Shown here one piece after another: positions 11,301-25,600 of a stretch of DNA of 43,994 nt; the first letter of the stretch is position 1, and each line of letters starts with the position of its first letter. Source of the DNA: Globomyces pollinis-pini (lineage: Eukaryota; Chytridiomycota; Chytridiomycetes; Rhizophydiales; Globomycetaceae); NCBI GenBank assembly GCA_025399215.1, contig MU621231.1:1-43994 (forward strand), given 5' to 3'. The translations under genes and the position numbers were made by a program. The notes under the pieces are model-generated. The model was not told where the DNA came from. It saw nothing but the letters and a program-made list of their open reading frames with translations, and did no database searches.

Positions 11301-11909
11301 ATGTTATCTTACGTTCAACACCCTGCTTCAATAACTTAATAGAACTATTGACAGCGGCGGACACTCCATTCAATCTAGCCGTAAATTTTCGCAAGTCCTC
11401 TTCATTCCTTAGTGGTTGGTGACTAGCTTTTAGCATATTGTAAAATGTTACGATTGGAGAAATTTGACAAGATTGCCAAAGTTTCCACCATCAGGCAGAA
11501 CACTTAGTTCATGATAAGCATACGATTCTTTTTCAATCTTAAGTGCTAATTGAAACGATCCAAAGTCAAGATACTCTTGCTTCGTCAAAATGCTGATGTC
11601 TAAGATGTTCAATTCCTTTTCAATAGCATCGATTTGCAATAGGTAGCAGTCCAGTGCTTCATTAGAATCATCATAAAGACCATCTTGGTCCATGGGATAA
11701 TGAAACAATGATCCCTCCACTAAGATTAATTTCATTTCATTGATACTTGGCGAGTATTTTAAGCGTTCATTCACAAAAGCATTTTGTAATTCCAGTACAC
11801 TTTTAGTTGGAGGTCTTTTCTTTACACGTTTAACAATTGAGATTGCAGTATCGTTTTCATATTTTGTTACAAAACTTATCTTCACTTTCAATTTGATTGT
11901 CTTCAACAT
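8323..11909 (-). CDS. double DUF885 peptidase-like protein, N-terminal half inactive (about 1129 aa, eight exons)
   Basis: Exons on the minus strand are 11909-11452, 11422-10310, 10282-10276 (7 nt), 10247-10022, 9997-9730, 9700-9096, 9065-8732 and 8702-8323; introns are 24-30 nt. Two DUF885 domains follow each other, residues about 40-575 and 580-1129. The second has the family metal site HEAMPGHHLQ (near residue 957), then VEGWGLYAEY and CAMPGQALAYKIG. The first aligns throughout but has LREINPIQSN where HEAMPGHH should be and VNGWGLY for VEGWGLY, so it cannot bind metal in the usual way. DUF885 proteins are predicted zinc peptidases; the substrate is unknown. The domains join through exon 4 without a stop, and no promoter-like gap lies between them. 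Exon 6 contains one extra base between about 9570 and 9592 that shifts the frame; both sides match DUF885. No signal peptide is visible. Confidence 0.8.
10276..10282 (-). other. 7-nt microexon of the DUF885 gene
   Basis: The heptamer TTATAAA lies between a 27-nt intron (10309-10283) and a 28-nt intron (10275-10248). Including it gives PGQSLSYKVGELK, which matches PGQALAYKIGEMK in the second domain of the same protein. Skipping it breaks the frame, and using one 40-nt intron instead gives a worse match. Confidence 0.7.
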
Positions 11910-12645
11910 AGTCGCGAATGGATGTGACTATTTTGTATATTGTATTTGAATTTATAGTCAATTCTATGTCTGTTTGTGTTCAGTCAAGGTTACACAATTG
12001 CTTACCATAGAGGAAAGTAACCGTTGTTTTTATCGAAAGTATTGACTTCTCGTGGAAATTTATGCGAACCAATTGAAGATTTTGTATGTCAAGGGAATAT
12101 CACCTCAACACTGTCTGATTCATTCTCTTTTGACAAAAAACAATGCTGGTGGCTTTGTAAAAGCACTGAATTCAGTTAGAAAGCAATGCTTTTCGACCGT
12201 ATCAAAGTATTAGAGATATTAAAAGTGTAGATGTCAGTAGTCACGTTAAGGACCATAACTAGGCTAGCGGACGCGCGAGATCAAAGATGCATACATACAT
12301 TTCCAGTTCTTTTGTATTATTCTCTATACGATAGCCCAAGCTCCGGTGCTTAAAACCAAATTGTTACGCAACTGTGGGCCGATTCGTATCAGTATTTATA
12401 CTCCCAGTTTTTTTTTGCCTGTCATTCAAGACAAGTAAATTGAACTCAGGATTGGTTGAGCTTACACCTATTATAAAGTTCTGTCCAAACTAAGAATAAA
12501 GTGCCCATAATCTCCCTAAATTGGGTATTTTAGCTTAACAGATCCAATAACAAGCTGCAATCAGCATCACTACTTGCAATACTATGATGATCGTAGTATG
12601 ATCCCATTCGTTTATTTAGTTTGTTTTTACTATTCAATTCTTTTC
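11910..12645. other. divergent intergenic region between the DUF885 gene and DDB1
   Basis: A 736-base spacer between divergent start codons. It contains a short GC-richer patch near 12260-12290 (GGCTAGCGGACGCGCGAG) and runs of T near 12410. I tried both strands with short introns and found no convincing coding sequence, tRNA or repeat. It probably holds both promoters. Confidence 0.5.
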
Positions 12646-15600
12646 ATGTTTTACATCGTCACTGCTCATAAACCAGATTCTGTTTCTCAAGTTCTCTCTT
12701 GCAACTTCACTGCAGAGAATGATCTGAACTGCATCGTATGGTATTTTCACTCTTCATGATCTAAAATTATTCTAGTAAATGGAATTGTATGTACATTTAC
12801 CTGTTTGTGGGAAACCAATTGAAGCTCATCATGACTTGTCCAGTTAATGGTCGTATTACTAACTTGATGGCCTGTAAACTCAATGTATCATATTCTTTTA
12901 ATTCTCCAGCAACGAAATACACAATCTTTACTCTTGACTACAGAAAAGAATCAACTCTCAATTCTTTCTTGGTCGTCATCGTCTAACTGTATCGTCACCG
13001 ATGCTACTGGAGACATTTCTGATATTGGATGTCGTCCTGCAGATTGTGGACAATTAGTTGCCATCGATTGGCAATCTAGATTGATCGGGCTACATCTCAC
13101 TCAGTATTCAACTTGCATTAATAGATAGAGGATTATTAAAAATCATTCCAATGGCTGTTACCGGAAAATTAAGCATATTTGGTGATGGTTTTAATGTCAG
13201 GTAGGTCATTCATGCTACTTAATTTCAGTCTGGAAAAATTGGATATTATTTCAACTTGCTTCCTGTACTCAAATGAGGAATTACCTAAGCTCGCAGTTCT
13301 ATTCCATGATTTCAAAGAGATTCGCAGATTTGTCACCTACACTGTGTCGATTGAGGAAAAATCAATAACAGAAACAAAGTTTGGCAAAAAAGTTGAACAA
13401 GGAGCGCTTTTTATGATTCCAATTCCTATTACAGCAGGTATAATATTATATTTGACGTGTAGGTGGTGGACTTGTTGTTGTTGGAGAACAGAGTCTAGTG
13501 TATTATAATCAACAAACGACCACTTCTGCCACCATCCCGCCTACAATAATGAAATGGTTAGTTTCATAATATTAAAAATTAGTTACACGGTGATTGATGA
13601 TACTAGATATTTATTGTCTGACTATCAGGCCAGACTCTATATAATGGCATTGAAGCGATCTCCAAATGGAAGTTTTCAATTACAGTGCAGTCCGATTGGA
13701 AAGGTATAAAGTAAAAATGTTGATTTCATCAGACCGTACAAGCTTCTAGTCTTGCATACCTTTCTGATGGATATGTCTATGTTGGATCGCACTTTGGAGA
13801 TTCACAGCTCATTAAACTCTCATCAGGGCGAGATAATTCAAAACCAATAATTGTAAAAGAAACATTTCCAAACTTGGCACCGATCACTGGTATTTTCTCG
13901 TACCATAACATTAGATTTTTGTGTGGTGGATATTGAGAAAGAAGGTCAAGGCCAAATTGTTGCTTGCAGTGGGGCCTATCAGGATGGTTCATTGCGGATT
14001 ATCAGAAATGGAATTGGTATCGATTCATTGGCAGAGTTGGAGAATATGGAACAACTAATCAATCTATGGTCTCTTAAGAAGTCAAACTCTCAATTGTAAA
14101 GCAATTCCAACTCATTTCGATAGTGATTCCCTGTTATTGCTTTCCTTCATTGATTCTACTCGAGTCTTACATATGGTGGATAGTGTCATTGTTGAGTTCG
14201 ATGGCATGTCTGGGTTTGCAGTAAACAGGAAAACTTTATGTGCTGCAAATGTTGGGAATTCGATTATTCAAGTTTACATTGTTCCAACTTACAATTAGGT
14301 GACTCAAAATGCAATTTTGACATTGTCTTCATCTACTTTTGCTGTCAATTTTTCATGGAAGAATCCAGAAGACTCAGTTATTATTCATGCTAGCATTCAC
14401 AATGCTGATATGGTGGTATCACTTACTGGTGGTCGTTTATTGTATTTTAAAATCAGTAGCAATGGTGAATGCGTTTTAATAGAGTACGTTTATATTATTT
14501 TACTGATACGCTCAGGGATAAGCTGTTGAATTCAGAAATATCATGTTTGAATATTGCTAAAATTGGGACTACCACTTTCTGTGCAGTCGGCTTTTGGACC
14601 GACTCGAGTATCAGAATGCTAATGATACCTTCCTTAGTAGAAGTGTCAGTTTATGATGTATTGGCCAATGGTATGTGTAGTATTCCTAGATCTGTTTTAA
14701 TAACAACGTTGGAAGATATATCGTATTTGATGGTGGGCTTGGGTATAAACTTTAGATTGTTTATTTTTAGGTGATGGTACTTTGTGTTCATTTTTCTTGT
14801 CACCAACTGGAACACTTTCGGAATCGAAAAAAGTCGCTTTGGGAACTCAACCAGTTATCCTTCAAAATTTTACATCCGAAAACAATACTTTTGTGTTTGC
14901 ATCCTCAGATCGTCCCACGGTTATCTACTCTCGATCTTCCAAACTCTTATTTTCTAATGTCAATTTGCGACATGTCACTTGTATCTCCACCTTCAATACC
15001 AGTATATCGGGGAATTCCATTGCTATTGTTTCAGATGGGGCTTTGACTATTGGGACAATTGAAACAGTTCAAAAGCTTCATATTAAAACTATTCCACTTG
15101 GAGAAACTGCTAGAAGAATTGCATACGATGAATGCACTCGTACGTTTACTATCGTAGCTTCCACTTACCAGGTCGGTGATGATGGACAGACTGTTGAATC
15201 TTCATGTGTGAAACTCTTGGATGGAATTACTTATGAAGGTTGCGGTTGTGTGTGTTAACAAATAGTCCTTGATACGTTTAAATTAGACGAATTCGAATTA
15301 GCAGCTAGTCTAGTATGTGTGACTTTTGTTGAAGAAATGGATGAGAAATCATACATGATAGTTGGAACTGGGGTAGCTTACCCTACGGAAGACGAACCAA
15401 CGCAGGGTCGTATATTAGTTTTTAGTGTTGTGAACCGTCGACTTGAGCTAGTGAATGATTACGCTACCACGGGATGCGTTTACAGCATGGTAACAGTTCA
15501 TGGTAAGCTTGTTGCTGCTGTGAATAGCAAGGTATTGAAGTTTTTATTCATGTTAGATTTTGTTGCTGACATGGGATGGAAGCACTACGAGTCTCAATTT

Positions 15601-16328
15601 GACATCAACACATTTCGGAAATGTGTTAGCGTTATCACTTGCTTCTCGCGGTGATTTTGTGATAGTTGGAGATTTGTTAAAATCCATATCGATTTTGATG
15701 TATAATCCGATTACGGATGCGTTAGAAGAACGTGCACGAGATTATGATTCCAACTGGATGACTAGTGTGGAGGCTATGGACGATGACCTTTTCATAGGAT
15801 CAGATAACAACTACAACATTTTCGCATGCAAAAAAAATAATGAATCGGTATCTATGGAAGAGCAGAAACGATTGGTTCCGTTTGGTAAATTCCATTTAGG
15901 AGAATTAGTCAATCGGTTCCGGAAAGGTAATATGCCTGTAGCTGAATTTAGGTTCACTTGTGATGAATCAACCAGACCAACCAAACAATGCTATTCCTCA
16001 TCTGTTATTCTGTACTGTGAATGGTAGTATTGGGGTCATTGCAAAACTGGATAAAAAGATGTTTGATGTTTTAAGTAAGGTTCAAATAGTGATGGAGTCT
16101 ACCCTTGTTGCTGTTGGTAATCTATCACATTCCAAATGGAGAGAATTCCAGAATGCAAGAAAAAAAGAACCATCAACGAATTTTATTGATGGAGATCTGA
16201 TTGAAAGTTACTTGGAACTATCAGCAGCTCAACAACAGTCTATTGTAAAATTGTTGACTGCTCAAGGTATTCCATTTACTGTGGAAGAGTTGACAAGAAC
16301 GGTTGAGGATTTAGCTAGAGTTCATTGA
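12646..16328 (+). CDS. DDB1: DDB1, damaged-DNA-binding protein 1 / CUL4 adaptor (1090 aa, 16 exons)
   Basis: Sixteen exons: 12646-12740, 12776-12884, 12910-13103, 13129-13200, 13229-13437, 13463-13556, 13583-13703, 13733-13889, 13915-14095, 14124-14271, 14299-14483, 14516-14742, 14771-15238, 15266-15531, 15557-15926 and 15952-16328. Introns are 25-35 nt and the total is exactly 1091 codons. The protein is collinear with DDB1 from the start ([10 protein letters not shown]) through [25 protein letters not shown], the CPSF_A region and the end [14 protein letters not shown]...LARVH. It forms three WD-type beta propellers. In known organisms it links CUL4 ubiquitin ligase to DCAF substrate receptors and acts in repair and chromatin. 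Length (about 1140 in animals) and the FIDGDLIES tail distinguish it from CPSF1 and SF3B3. An apparent frameshift near 14080 disappears when the 28-nt intron 14096-14123 is removed. Confidence 0.95.
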
Positions 16329-16607
16329 TGTGAATAATGATTATATTAAAATGTTTAACTTGACAGGTTCATTAATATTTCTTTTTTGAAATCTAAGATA
16401 ATAGTGGAATTTGCTCTACTGACTTGAGTTCTGATTCATTCATGTTTTTGGTTTCCACTTATGCGATAAAATGATACAATTAAGATGTTTAGAATACTCA
16501 ATTTCTTTTGCTTTTTCAGTAAATAAGATTGACATTCAGTTTCCGAAAGTGACAAAAAAAATCACGTTTTAGTTTAAACCAAGTAAACAAACATTTAACG
16601 GAAGACC

Positions 16608-19600
16608 ATGATACCAAAAGATATACGATTCGAAACAGAGGTTCTCTCCGAGGACTATGTAATTATTTACGTATTAAATGATTTTTTAGACTGGTATGTA
16701 TACGTATCAATATATCAAAGCTTGGGAGTCTATCTTTATTGGATTATTAGATAATGAACCGATCACAAGATTTCAAACTCTTTTAATAATACGAAAGCAA
16801 GGGCCATACATATCAAGAACTTTATATGATCTCAATCAACAAATTCGATTAGTTAGTATACTAACCGATATGATTTCATCTGAGGAAGTAAAGATTTGCT
16901 TTATATTGATATTAGTATGTTTATGGAAGAAATCTAGCTGCGTTATGTCTTGGTTGGAGTATCGGAACTTTTGGAATCGAATCAAGATTTCCAATACAAA
17001 AACGTAGATTAGCTTTCGAAGTTTTGAAAACAGAATTTTTAAAATACTTTCCAAATTCATCAATCAAATTGAAGGAGAATAATATGTTTGATATTAGAAC
17101 CAATATCAGTAAAACAGTATTTGATTCAAGGATTCAATTATTGCATGCGTTATCGTTGACTTTTAACATTGAAGAAGCGAAGAACTCGGCATTTTTATCT
17201 TATATTGATGAATTATTTATCACTATCTTAAGTGTCAATTCACATCCATTCTTGATGGCTGCAGTTATTCACATCATCACTAATCAAATGGATAGAACAA
17301 TTCGCAATCGATTAAGAGTTGAACATTATTTTAGGCAACCAATCCAAAATATTGTGAACAATCAAAAAGATAATCCACCTGATTTAAACAAACCCAGTCA
17401 ATTGCACTTATTCAAGTGTCTATCTGCATTCATGAGCACTTGGTACCCTCCAATTACAGATGCCACGCTATTATTTTTAGATCGCACAATGGAATTTCCA
17501 ATAGAAATGACTGGTTTTGCCTCCGAGCGACTGAAGTATTTGACAGCTTTGGATACCAGCGAAACTGTTTTTGAAGAATTATCTACAGAACAAAAGAAAA
17601 GCTTGATTCAGCTGGCAGCAAAGTTTCCATACAACCATCGTAGTGAAGTGGAATTAGAACAAGGGTATTTTAAAAGTTACAAGAATGACTGTGAGTCCAC
17701 CCTAAAGCTAATTTGTAGTGAATGATCCTATTTTAGAAAAATTAGACCCACTCTCAATTAAATTGGATAGAATTGTTGTTCCTTCTAAAGATTCATTGAC
17801 ATTCAGACTAAAAATCCCAATCATTGATTTCAATCAAGCCCCACAAACAACCAAGCATTATCTGGAAAATTGTTCAAGTGAAATTCAAACATTTGTAATT
17901 CAAGCATCTCATCCTGAATTCTTCAAATGCAGTCCTTCTTATGGGACATTGAATCCCAGCCAATCAATTCAGATACTAACTACCTTTACACCAAACCCGT
18001 ATAAACCATCTGGTGCAATCAAAGGATATATTCAAGTTAGAAATATGCATGGATTCCCTTTTGAAAGGTATGGAATTGATCTGATGTTAGAGTTGCTTTG
18101 AATGCAATGAATTTACCAGCTGTCAAAGTTTCTCATCGAGTCTTAAATTTTGGCAGGTTTCCCGCTGGTGATAGTCGCATATGTACATTTAGCCTTACCA
18201 ATTTGCTATCACAGGATTGTAACGCTGTGATAGTAATGAAATCCACCCCAAATTCTAATGCTTTTCAAATTCAACAAACGCAAGTGATCGTTCCAGCTTC
18301 AGATACCAAGTATGTATCAATCAAAGCAACCTTCACGCAACCTGGACCAGTAAATGAGCAAGTTATTATCATTGCTTTGGCAGGTCAATTGATGAAGATC
18401 AATCTGAAAGGATATTGTGGAGAACCATTAAGCTGCTTAGAAGAGCAAGTTAATTTTGGGCCAACCGATATATTCTTCAAGCCAGTTGAGAAGAGACTCA
18501 AATTTATTAACTTGGACTTGGAACATTCATTACCGATAACGGCCATTTCAAGTACAAATGAACTGACAATTAATAACGGAAATCCAATTATACTTAAACC
18601 AAATGAACAGCGAACAGTAATTGCTAAATTCACTTCAAATTTTACTGGAGAAAGAAAAGAAACATTAAAAATTGAAGCTCCAAATTCAAAGCTACATACT
18701 ATTAAAATCAAAGCATTTTCTGGTCCATATTTAAAAATACCTGTACAAAGCGATATTTACGCCCCAGCAGTATTGACTGGACAAACTGCCTATATTAGAA
18801 TCCCAGTTAGCAATCTTTCGTCTGAAAATGCCTTCTTCACATTCACATCTTCAACTGGATATCCAGTAGTATTTAAATTACTTCCAGGGGACTATTCAAA
18901 TCCTAAAGCACCGACAGAACTATCAGAGAAACAGTTAAGCCAGAGTGATATGACGGGTATTAAAGTGACTCTTTCTCCATCTGCAACGTGTGTTGTCGAA
19001 GTGGCATTCACTTGCACCAAGACAGGATTTTTCAAAATACCATTGCGATCAACCTTAATCAAGCCATACAAAATGGAACTATCAATGCTGTATATACATT
19101 TCTTAGTCTTTGATGAAAGTCTTTTCACTCATTGTTTGAACTCAATTGAGAAAGTTCGAAATTTTTCTGCAAAACCTTTTTTTCAGCAAATATCTCCAAT
19201 TCAATATTTTGATGATCCAGACACGGCATACCAAAAACATGCTACATCCCAAATATTTCGACTGGATGCAGCAGAAAAAACTATTTTCGGCTCTGTTAAC
19301 GTTACTAGATTACGTGACACGGTTGAGTTTCTTCACTTGATTAACTTGACGGCCGAACCGCAAAGATATAGAATTACCTTATCGACTCACTTTAAAACCG
19401 ACTTGCCTTTAGAAGGGGAAGTACCTCCTGCAACTGGTCTTGGCATTCCAATTCGATTTGATCCAGCATTCTTCACCACAAGGGAAAGTATTCATTTTAC
19501 AGCGTTGGGTGCAATTACAATATTAGATTCAAATTTTAATGATCCAGGAATGGTGTCAGCACAACTTACTGGGATCATTGGAGATCTATTATGTCTTGAA

Positions 19601-22600
19601 GTACGAGATATTCATCAAGAGATCCAATTCCCATTTACCGAATTAATGCAGCAAGAAACTAGAACTATTTTGATAAGAAATAAGAGTTCAATGAGAGTAT
19701 CGATAGAAACAAGAATCGACTTGATCGATGAGAAGGGAATGGTAATACAAGCAACTATTGATAATCAAAATGACCCAAAATCAGCAACTGATTGGAATCC
19801 TTTTACGTTGCAAAATTCATCAGAGTACCTAAAGCCATTCGAAGTGAGGAAGCTTAACATCGTTTTTAAATCGAATATGGCTGGAGAATTCAAGGCTAAG
19901 CTTAGCATAACCTACAAAGATCCTTATCATAAAGTAGAATATAAACTTCGAGGGCCGATCAATAGATCGTTAATTCCACTAATATTTAGCTGTGCTGTTG
20001 GTACTCCTCAAATTTCACATCAACCTGATTACCTTGCTTTTGGAGATGGAGTTATTGGTAATGGACTTATGCTGCCATTGTCATTAAGTAACATGGGAGC
20101 TACAACCGCGAAATCAACAATAGTATCACCTTTGGGAGTGCAAATTTCTCCCAATCAAGTTTTAGCCAAGCCTAAATCAAAGAGTACAATAGACGTAAAA
20201 TATTTTCCATCTACTTATGGCCCCTATCAAGAATTGTTGAATTTCTCAATTTCCAATACTTCACGCTCGATTCCAGTAATTGGTTATAGTGGAATATGCT
20301 CTTTGACCACCAATATTGCATCACCATTTTTAATTGACAATATTGAAAACCTTGAAAAAATTGGAAATTCTGCCGTAAAATTAAATGGAACGGTTGACTT
20401 TGGAGAGATCTGTTTTGGAAGCACAATGGAGAAGCAATTTTTCTTGGAAAATAAAGGCACTTTGGATATAAGATTAGCGAAAATGGAATCTACAAAGGAT
20501 CAACTACTCTCTATTGATAAAATGGCTGGAAATATTTCAAAAAAAGAAGCTTTAGATATTCTTTTTGATATCTCCAATCTAGACCTTGCTGATATTGATC
20601 TTGATCTTTATGTCCAAGAGCAACGTGCAGAGCCGGAAAAACGGCCAACAATAAATAGAACTAGAAAATCCCTTGCGTTTGCAAAACGGACTTTGGAATC
20701 ATTTTCACACGAAAGTCAAAAAGGGAAAAATGCAATGGTTAGTCTGCTTGGAAAAGCGGATATTAGCGAAGAGGTTACCATATCAAATGTCAACTCCATA
20801 TTACCACTTAGACTGGCGCCATTAAAAAAACTGGCGGTGAAAGTTACTTTTAGAGCAGACGAATTGGTATTAACTTGTTTTTAATAGCATTAGGGTACTG
20901 TGGAAATTCCAATAGTAGTAAAGAGTGGAAAAAAGACGGATATACTAGATTATATACTGTGGTTCAGTGCATACGTAGCATTGCCCTTGGCATTAGGGAG
21001 TAAAAGAATCGACTTTGGTATTGTCCCCACTTGCCGTCGTCAAGTAAAAATGTCATAGTTAATATTTAGAGAGGAACTATAAAATTCACAAATGAAGAAT
21101 TGAAACCAGTCAGTTGGGAACTGAATTATTTTGACACCTTAATACAACCCATTGAAGGCTATGAAGAATCTTTCAAATTACCATCCATAATAAGAAATCC
21201 TGTCATCCTGTACCCTACCAGTGGTACACTTGCTGGTGGTGCCACGCAAACGGTTGAAATTATGTTTTCTCCGAGTATTGCTGAAGCGCAGACTTTAACA
21301 ACTGTTATTCTTAAAACTGCCAACTATAATGAACAGACAATACAAATTGAAGCAATCGCCGCATCCTGCAGACTGTACATTGAATCAAACAAGATCGACT
21401 TCGGAACAATACGAGTTGGCGCAAAAAAGACTCTAACTACAACGCTTTACAACAATGGGATGCTACCTTGTAGTTTTTATATCGATTGCTCACATAGGGA
21501 CTTTTTAGGCGAGCCAGAAGGTGGTCTTATATCCGCAAATGACTCAATTGATTTTTCAATCACTTTCTCCTCAAAAACTTCAGGAAAGCGATCTGGGAAT
21601 TTTTGGATCAGGTTCTTATCAGATATTGTTATTCCGCCAATTCAATTAAGCCTAATTGGTGTTGCTAGTTATCCCAAACTATCTGTGATATCAAAAGTGG
21701 TGGATTTCGGAACCGCTCTATATCGAAACACAAACATTCGAAAAATTGAAGTTGCAAATAAAGGCGCTGCTGAAGCAAAAGTGGTGTTCCAGTGCAATCA
21801 TCCAGATATCACATTGGAAGATACAGATGAGGATTGCTTAACCGTTCCACCGAATCAAAATAAATGGTTGACGATTATTTACAAACCTCTTGTAGTAGAA
21901 AAGCTTAATTCAAAGGCTTTTATCCGATCAAGTGATAGTAGAGGTGAAACATTTATGGTGGTCTTGAAAGGAAACGTTGGGATACCGAAGTTATCAATAT
22001 ACCCTCCAAATGCTCTTGATGATTGCAATTTTGGAGTAATGCGGCTTCACAAACCAACAACAAAGAAATTCACTATTGTAAACGATGGTACAATCTTTTT
22101 GAATTTTCGAACTAAAGTTATCGAAATATCTGTTTTTGCGTCGAGTGATATTAATAGACAGAACGTGTTAAATGTGCCTTGTCCAATTACTGTCACTCCA
22201 TGTGAAGGAAATCTAGGTGTTGGTGAATCATGTGAAATTACAATTAAATTTGTTCCAACACAATTGGTAAAATTTTTAAATTTTAATATGTGTAGTTAGA
22301 TTATACATATGAATTTCAATTGGTTTACGAATATCAAGAGTTTTCCTGTTACATATTAGGTGTTGGTGGTCGTTCTTTAGCTAGAATTGCCAACCCAGAG
22401 AATTTGTTTGATTTCGAACTCTGCCGGTTAAACCGTACATACGAGAAAAAGATCACTATTGTAAACCATGGAAATTTGGGATTTGCATACCATATAAGAC
22501 CAGAGCCTAAGAACGGAGACTGGGATATATATATGAAAGACAGCAATTTTGTAAGTGGTTTGGAGTCAGAGTCACCAGTATTTTTACAAACAGAAGCGCA

Positions 22601-25600
22601 TTTAGAGTCTTCCTTTTGGATCGATGAATTACAAGAGCTGGGGCTAAGCTTGGTTAAGGCAGATGGCTACTTGGAATCTCAATCAAAACTTCATTTTGTT
22701 GTTCGATTCACACCAAAAAAGGATCAATACATCGAGAAAAAATTTAGATTTTACCAAGGAGATCGCTATGAAGACTTTATAATCAAAGGCAGAGCATCAC
22801 AGGCTGCAATCCATATCAGAAACCCACAAAAAGATGAAATAATGAAACCCGGAGCGGTCATACCTGACATAAACATAGGAGTTCATCCTGTAGGCTTTGT
22901 ATACAATTATGTACTTGAACTTGTAAATGGAGGACCTTTTGGAGTAGATTTTCTTCTAGAACCTATGAGTAGTGCAGAGTTCGATCTACACCCTTTAAGA
23001 GGATTCATTGAACCAAATCAAGCTATGGCTATAAACGTCATATTTCAACCAACAGCTGAAAGCAAATTTCATGCATTGCTGAAGGTAATTTGGGAAGGTG
23101 CTCCAATATTGGCGAACATATACGGTGATGGGGGAGTGGGAAGACTTGATGTAACGTTTATTGACGAAAAAGATATTTTATTGAAAAGTCTGGATTTTGG
23201 AATGGTGCCATTTAATACTCCGTGTAAGAAGAGGTTCTTTCTGTTAAATTATGGTATGGTCGGAGTAAACACATCCTTAAAGGTTGAAAATGAAGTGTAT
23301 GGAATTGCTTTGTTAGGCGATGTCATTCCTATTGAGACTATGGATTTAAACAAGACCGTTTCAAAGAGCACTGGTCTCTCCACTTGGTTTAACAGTACTA
23401 AAGTTTATCTGCCTGCCAACACGGCGGTTCAAATAGGTACGCGTTTCCTTCCTCGAAGTTCTACAACTTCGGTTGGTGATGTGACAATTCGCTCTGATAG
23501 CGGTAACTTCACCATTCCATTGAAGGGGAAGGGCGGTACTTTGTCACTTTCACATAAAGGAGATCTTGATTTTGGAGATATTTCATGTAATTACACATAT
23601 ACTAGAAAAATTACTATCAGTAATGCTGGTTCCATCCCTTCAACTTTGAATGCCAATTGGCTAGTTGTAGGATATGCAAGCGATCAATGCCAATCACATA
23701 TGTCATTGACAGAAACATACTCTCTAAGTGACCCTCGCTCACAGTGGGCAAGACTTACTCTGTTAGAAGAAAAAAATCTATTGGACTTCGAATCAAAATT
23801 AACTGCAAAAGATCATTGGAGGCTAATTTTACTAATGATCAAGAAAACGGAAAAGATTGAGTCAGTTAAGAAAAAAGGGAAAGTAACTCGACAACAGACA
23901 GTTTTACCAGCCGAAATGAATAAACTGCTAGCCAGCAAAAACGGCAATGCAGCGGGCACTGCTCATTTTAAACGAAGACAAATGTTCTATCATTTAATCA
24001 CATCAACTCAAGTTACCAGTCAGTCAGTTTCGAAAACACTTCCATTTATCAAAGTAACGCCACCTGTACAACTTCTACCATCTTATGGTGAAGTTGTATT
24101 TTTGGTGGAACTTAACCTTGGAACTGAAGATACATTCTTAGCCACACTTAGCATAAAATCTGATATACCAAATTCGGCGAAATATGAAGTGGCCCTAACT
24201 GCTACCCCAAAAATTGTGAATATTCTATGTGATGACACAAGAATTTTGAATTTTTACAGACAACCATTAGGTGAAATGGAAACGATCACAAGGCGGTTTA
24301 CCAACTTGGGACACAAAGACATTCCATACAAGTTTATCAATACCAACGCAAGTCTCACCATTTCACCTGCTAAGGGACTATTGAAAGTCGGTGGTGTATT
24401 CACAGCTGTATTTTCATTCAAGCCAACGGATGAATCTACGCAGTCAGCCGATGTGATCTTCGATCCGCTGTTTTCATATCCAATTCGGTTTAAAATGTTT
24501 GGTGGAGGTGGATATGCAAAAGCATCTCTTAGCAGGTATAGAAGGTTTGATTTTGGACATTGTATGATCGGCAAAGATACTGTTTCCCATTTACCTATTA
24601 CAAATGAAGGTAATGCTATATTGCACCTGGTGAAATTTGAGTTGATTGAAACTGATACTTTCTTCAAAGGAAAAGAATGGCCCAAAGATCGGATATCACT
24701 ATTCCCTGGTGTAAGCTACAATCTTCCGCTGGTCTTCAATCCCCACGAAGAGAACCCCACACCTGGGAGTTTAGTCATCGGAACTAGCACAGAAACGTTT
24801 GAAATCGAATTGATTGGGTTGGGTCGAGAAGCTGTTCTTATTGTATCTAAAATTGCATTGGAATTTTCGGAATGTCTCATCGGTAATACATATGAGCAAA
24901 AGTTGGGTTTGAAGAACATTGGGGATGTAAACTATCCCGTTTCTTTTCATTTGGAAAAAGAATTTTCCGATATTTCTTTCAATCCAACATCTTTGACCAT
25001 TAATCCATTTAGCGAGAATTTTGTTGTTATTTCTTACTCTCCAACCAGCCAGACTAAATCTACTGTTGTACTTACCATTTCTTCTCCATATTCAAGCCAT
25101 AAAGTTCCATTGATGGTTCATGCAGGAACAGCATTCTTGGAGTTCAACTCTTCTGATTTAACATTCGGCATGTTTGAACGAACCACAAAACCGTCAATCA
25201 CACTACAAGTTAGAAATACTGGAACCGTCAAAACATCTTTTCAAATCAAAGATATCGTTAAACCATCACGTTTTAGTATTGAGCCAGCGAAAGGCATTCT
25301 ATTTCCTAAAAAATCAATTGATATCAAGATTAATCATATTCGGCACGAAGTTGCAGAGTTTGAAGAAAAATTGGCGATCAAGACAGATTTGGTGAACAAA
25401 ATTTACTTTATCAAGGTATCAGGGCAGTGTGAAGAAACCGTATTACACCCAGACGAGTTTTCATTGGTGAGTATGGGGGTATGTCCAGTCCTTGAACCTA
25501 CAACAAAGCCAATATTATTCAAAAATTATGGAAAGTTTCCATTGACTTTTGAAGTTCAAAGTGCATATCCTTTAAAAGTCAGTCCAACATCAGGTGAGGT

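Noticed and set aside
14070..14100. Apparent +1 frameshift in DDB1 after NLWSL
   Set aside because: Removing the 28-nt intron 14096-14123 gives [10 protein letters not shown] and restores the frame, so no shift is needed.
18065..18130. A gene boundary inside the giant ASH gene near 18100
   Set aside because: A 23-nt intron (18068-18090) joins the frames exactly, and the protein continues from one ASH domain into the next.
24254..24919. Minus-strand frames of 143 and 67 codons inside the ASH gene
   Set aside because: They are antisense to continuous ASH-domain coding sequence with no motif of their own.
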